From positions 248,001-312,000 of the forward strand of contig NZ_JACGXN010000003.1 in NCBI RefSeq assembly GCF_014138285.1: a stretch of DNA of 64,000 nucleotides. The letters run 5' to 3'. The notes below the pieces were generated by a model. It was not told the DNA's origin. It ran no database searches and was given only the letters and a program-made list of their open reading frames with translations. The position numbers and the translations under genes are program-made. Below are positions 61,420-64,000 of this stretch, in pieces. Position 1 is the first letter of the stretch. Each line of letters opens with the position of its first letter. This DNA comes from Phyllobacterium myrsinacearum (GTDB taxonomy: Bacteria; Pseudomonadota; Alphaproteobacteria; Rhizobiales; Rhizobiaceae).

Positions 61420-62439
61420 TCATGGGCTTGGCGGTTTCAGAGTCAACCTGCGGAAATCGCGCGGTGTACATGCGAAACGGCGGCGGAACATCCGGCTGAA
61501 ATGCGAGGAATCGGCAAAACCACATTCTACCGCGATCATGGTGAAAGACTTGTCGGTGTTCTCTATCAGCTGACGCGCTAGCGAGAGCCGCATGTCAATG
61601 AAGGCAGATTGGGGCGAGGTCCCGAGTGCCCTCTGGAAGTGCCGTTCGAGGCGCCGCTTGCTAATACCCAGATGCTTGGCGATCTGATCCACAGAGATTG
61701 GTGAATCGAGGCTCTGCTGCGCCAACAGCAGCGCTTTCCTGACAAAGGGATCGTTCGTGCTCAGATCGAGTATTGGGCTCGGCTGCGGGGAATCTTCTAC
61801 CTCTGCTTCGTTGATCATCATGATGCGCAAGCTTTTAATCGCCGGCGCTTTGCCGATGTGCCTCTCGACCAGAAATGCAGCCAAATGTGCCGTGCTCGCA
61901 CCGCCTGGACAGGTGAGACGATCACGATCGACAATGAATATCTGATCGGAAACCGGACGGAGACCATCGAACTGCTCCAGGAAATCCGTATGGTGAAACC
62001 AGCTGATACAACAACGATAACCGTCCATCAGCCCGGCATGATGGAGAGCAAATGCGCCGGTGCAAACCCCGATAAGCGGTACTTTGGCCGCTGCGGCACG
62101 CTGAAGGTACCGAAGATACTCGGGATTAAGATTGGGGATCTCATCGATAAGTCCGCCCACAACCGCGATGTAGTTGAACTTGCTGGGATCTCCAAGCCGC
62201 TCGTTGGGCTCGACCATCACACCGCTGCTGGAAGCCACGGGGTTCATCGTGTTGGATAACACACTCCATTCGCAGCGGATCGGTCGGCTGCGGTCGCCTT
62301 CGTCCGCCGCCAGCCGCAGAACATCGACGAAATTGGCGAAAGCATTAAGCGTGAAATGCCGCGCCAAAATGAATCCGACGGATAGCCTCGGAGCTTCCTC
62401 GCTTTTCCGGACGGCTTTTATTGGCCAGCGCTCACGCAT
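61420..62439 (-). CDS. GlxA-type AraC regulator (DJ-1/PfpI plus AraC HTH)
   Basis: The 339-residue protein has the DJ-1/PfpI-like N-terminal domain (LSVGFILARHFTLNAFANFV, VVGGLIDEIPNLNPEYLRYL, elbow segment LIGVCTGAFALHHAGLMDGY) and a C-terminal AraC domain with HTHs VDQIAKHLGISKRRLERHFQ and SFTMIAVECGFADSSHFSRM. Homologues such as GbdR/CdhR/ArgR activate catabolism of quaternary amines or arginine. It is divergent from the EamA transporter gene, which may be its target. Confidence 0.88.
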   Translation of the reverse strand: MRERWPIKAVRKSEEAPRLSVGFILARHFTLNAFANFVDVLRLAADEGDRSRPIRCEWSVLSNTMNPVASSSGVMVEPNERLGDPSKFNYIAVVGGLIDEIPNLNPEYLRYLQRAAAAKVPLIGVCTGAFALHHAGLMDGYRCCISWFHHTDFLEQFDGLRPVSDQIFIVDRDRLTCPGGASTAHLAAFLVERHIGKAPAIKSLRIMMINEAEVEDSPQPSPILDLSTNDPFVRKALLLAQQSLDSPISVDQIAKHLGISKRRLERHFQRALGTSPQSAFIDMRLSLARQLIENTDKSFTMIAVECGFADSSHFSRMFRRRFACTPRDFRRLTLKPPSP

Positions 62440-62571
62440 GAATACTTTCCTTCGGGGTGTCGCTTACATAACATCGAATTGACGCATCCATTCTGTTCGA
62501 GCGCGAGGGATCCAGCAATACATTTCACAAGACAGTTCTTCAGGCCCCGCCAGGATCGCAGGATTTGCGTC

Positions 62572-63480
62572 ATGATACTTACCTATGGTGCATTTATATT
62601 ACTCGGTCTCATCTGGGGATCGAACTTCATCTATATGAAGTGGGCTACAGCCCTCATCAGCCCTGAACAAATAGTCCTTTTGCGGGTATTTTTTGGTTTT
62701 CTTCCACTGGCATTTGCGGCATGGCGCAAAGGCGCGATCGATCGTAGCCAATTGCGCCATCTGCCGCATTTCCTGGCCATGGCTTCTGTGGCAACGGCTC
62801 TCTACTACTTTGCCATTGTAAAGGGCACGGCATTGCTTCCCTCAGGCATTGCGGGTGTGTTGGGCGGATCCATTGCTTTGTTCACTGCAATCTCCTCGCT
62901 CGTATTTCTGCGGACGGAAAAACTCAACAGATTGATGGCACTTGGTGTCGCGCTGGGTTTTGCCGGCATTGTTATGATTGCACGACCCTGGGAGGGCGCA
63001 AGTAACCGTATCGATCCCATGGGTGTTTTCTGGATGTTGTCCGGCGCGGTCATCCTTGGACTGTCGTATGTTTATGTTCGCCGTTTCCTGTCACCGCTTA
63101 ACTTACCACCACTCGCACTCGTTACCTGGCAGATGGGACTCGCGCTGTTTATCCTTCTCCTTGTGACAAACCTCACAGGTATCGGGCGGATAACTCAAAA
63201 TACGCACGCGGCTATCGGCTTGGTAATTGGTCTTGGTGTCCTGGGAACCGGAACTGCCTTTTTGCTCTATTACCAATTGCTGGAGAAGCTTGGGGCTGTT
63301 GCCGCCTCAGGCGCGACTTATATCACGCCAGTCGTCGCGCTGCTGATTGGATGGATCAATGGCGAAGATGTCGGCATATTGGAATTGGCGGCAGTCATCC
63401 TGATCCTTGGCAGCATCGCGATGTTGCAGCTCGGACGCCAACGCTCCGTCCAGGAAACATGTTCCTCACCGAAAATCTGA
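62572..63480 (+). CDS. EamA/DMT family permease
   Basis: ATG 62572 gives 302 residues with ten helices in two EamA repeats (GAFILLGLIWGSNFIYMKWA, LLPSGIAGVLGGSIALFTAI; then WMLSGAVILGLSYVYVRRFL, YLLEKLGAVAASGATYITPV-like end). EamA proteins export amino acids and metabolites. Its ribosome-binding site is weak (AGGAT). It is divergent from the GlxA-type regulator gene with 132 bp between starts. Confidence 0.85.
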   Translation: MILTYGAFILLGLIWGSNFIYMKWATALISPEQIVLLRVFFGFLPLAFAAWRKGAIDRSQLRHLPHFLAMASVATALYYFAIVKGTALLPSGIAGVLGGSIALFTAISSLVFLRTEKLNRLMALGVALGFAGIVMIARPWEGASNRIDPMGVFWMLSGAVILGLSYVYVRRFLSPLNLPPLALVTWQMGLALFILLLVTNLTGIGRITQNTHAAIGLVIGLGVLGTGTAFLLYYQLLEKLGAVAASGATYITPVVALLIGWINGEDVGILELAAVILILGSIAMLQLGRQRSVQETCSSPKI

Positions 63481-63602
63481 ATTCGTGTATTTCTGGATGA
63501 TCCACTGGAAAACTCCCTTTCCCGGCCTCTCCTCACGTGACGCACAGGTTGTGACATGCGATAGTTTGCAACTTGCCACATTGCCGGATATCCAAAGGGT
63601 TC

Positions 63603-64000
63603 ATGCCGTTCCGTTTCATCCACACCGCTGATATTCATCTGGATTCGCCACTGCGGTCGTTGTCACTGCGCGACCCTAATCTTGGCTCGTTGATCGGTGA
63701 CGCCACGCGCCAGGCGCTAATTGCGATTATTGACCTTTGCCTCGAAGAACAGGTCAATGCACTGGTGATCGCTGGCGATCTCTATGACGGCGACCAGACC
63801 TCCATGAAAACCGCCCGGTTTCTGGCAACGCAAATGCAAAGGCTGCACGAGGCCGGCATCAGCATCTACACGATCCGTGGCAATCACGATGCGCTATCGA
63901 AGATCACCCAGGAACTGGTGCTGCCACCATCCGTCAAGATATTTGGCGCCAGGGCCGAAGCGATTGAGCTGCGACAAGATGGTCTCCACATTGCCATGCA
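63603..64000 (+). CDS. DNA repair exonuclease, SbcD/YhaO-like metallophosphoesterase (5' part)
   Basis: The 132 visible codons start at ATG 63603 behind AAAGGG and run off the right edge. The calcineurin-like metal-binding motifs are D-x-H (FIHTADIHLDSPLR), GDLYD (VIAGDLYDGDQT) and GNHD (TIRGNHDALS). The start PFRFIHTADIHLDSPLRSLS is typical of the YhaO branch of Mre11/SbcD-like nucleases, usually followed by a YhaN-type SMC ATPase, which would lie just beyond the window. Confidence 0.88.
   Translation, partial: MPFRFIHTADIHLDSPLRSLSLRDPNLGSLIGDATRQALIAIIDLCLEEQVNALVIAGDLYDGDQTSMKTARFLATQMQRLHEAGISIYTIRGNHDALSKITQELVLPPSVKIFGARAEAIELRQDGLHIAM

Noticed and set aside
1..64000. CRISPR arrays, tRNA/rRNA genes, insertion sequences, prophage or integrase genes
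   Set aside because: None was seen by reading; no regularly spaced repeats, transposase or integrase motifs were found.

Overview
The window looks like a chromosomal or chromid segment of an alphaproteobacterium of the order Hyphomicrobiales (Rhizobiales), probably near Brucella/Ochrobactrum or Phyllobacterium. The evidence is the mid-50s GC content, a minCDE operon, an IalB-family protein, a BacA/BclA-type ABC exporter, many TetR/GntR/LysR-scale regulators, and the style of the ABC sugar and oxalate genes. This placement is inference. I saw no rRNA, tRNA, insertion sequence, prophage or CRISPR array.

Layout. 0-6.6 kb: two TetR regulators, one with a doubled palindromic operator, face an RND efflux operon (small ORF, RND pump, membrane-fusion protein) followed by a double winged-helix regulator. 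6.8-9.8 kb: an exported alpha/beta hydrolase, a DUF3455 protein and an actinobacterial-type LytR-CpsA-Psr protein. 10-27.6 kb: a large oxalate/acyl-CoA catabolic regulon. 27.7-31.1 kb: a very large orphan LysM protein. 31.4-33.4 kb: a decayed TetR gene, an isochorismatase-like hydrolase and a divergent FtrA-type regulator. 33.5-39.6 kb: flavin monooxygenase, short-chain dehydrogenase and zinc alcohol dehydrogenase genes with an AcoR-type sigma-54 activator. 39.9-42.4 kb: IalB and an ABC exporter. 42.5-44.6 kb: minCDE plus a small extra protein. 44.9-48.5 kb: an AaeXAB-like aromatic-acid efflux operon with its MarR regulator. 48.8-55.6 kb: SulP transporter, DHFR-like/GST pair with HxlR regulator, Lrp regulator, GATE-domain membrane protein and acyl-CoA synthetase. 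55.7-61.1 kb: a YtfQRT-YjfF-type sugar ABC importer ending in its own GntR gene. 61.4-64 kb: a GlxA-type regulator, an EamA transporter and the start of an SbcD/YhaO-like nuclease.

The most interesting part is 9.97-25.8 kb. Seven copies of a 17-bp semi-palindrome, TGG-N-AT-N5-AT-N-CCA, occur here, one in front of each catabolic transcription unit and one in front of the FCD-type GntR gene at 25.8 kb. Under equal base frequencies about 0.06 copies would be expected in 64 kb. The units so linked are: PanE2-like oxalyl-CoA reductase plus a FAH-family hydrolase; a divergent SucCD-like ligase pair; formyl-CoA:oxalate CoA-transferase with a thiamine-diphosphate enzyme; a 45-residue protein; an OxlT-like antiporter that keeps both substrate-binding basic residues; and an ADP-forming acyl-CoA synthetase with a second SucCD-like pair. 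The thiamine enzyme sits where oxalyl-CoA decarboxylase (Oxc) is expected, but its sequence is of the acetolactate-synthase/HACL2 (ILVBL) kind, not the Oxc kind. The working model is import of oxalate, activation to oxalyl-CoA, then reduction to glyoxylate (PanE2) and/or cleavage by the thiamine enzyme, with up to three ADP-forming ligases supplying or recycling CoA esters.

A second well-supported circuit is at 33.5-39.6 kb. A consensus sigma-54 promoter (-24/-12) lies 108 bp upstream of the alcohol dehydrogenase gene, with palindromic activator sites further upstream, next to the gene for the sigma-54 activator.
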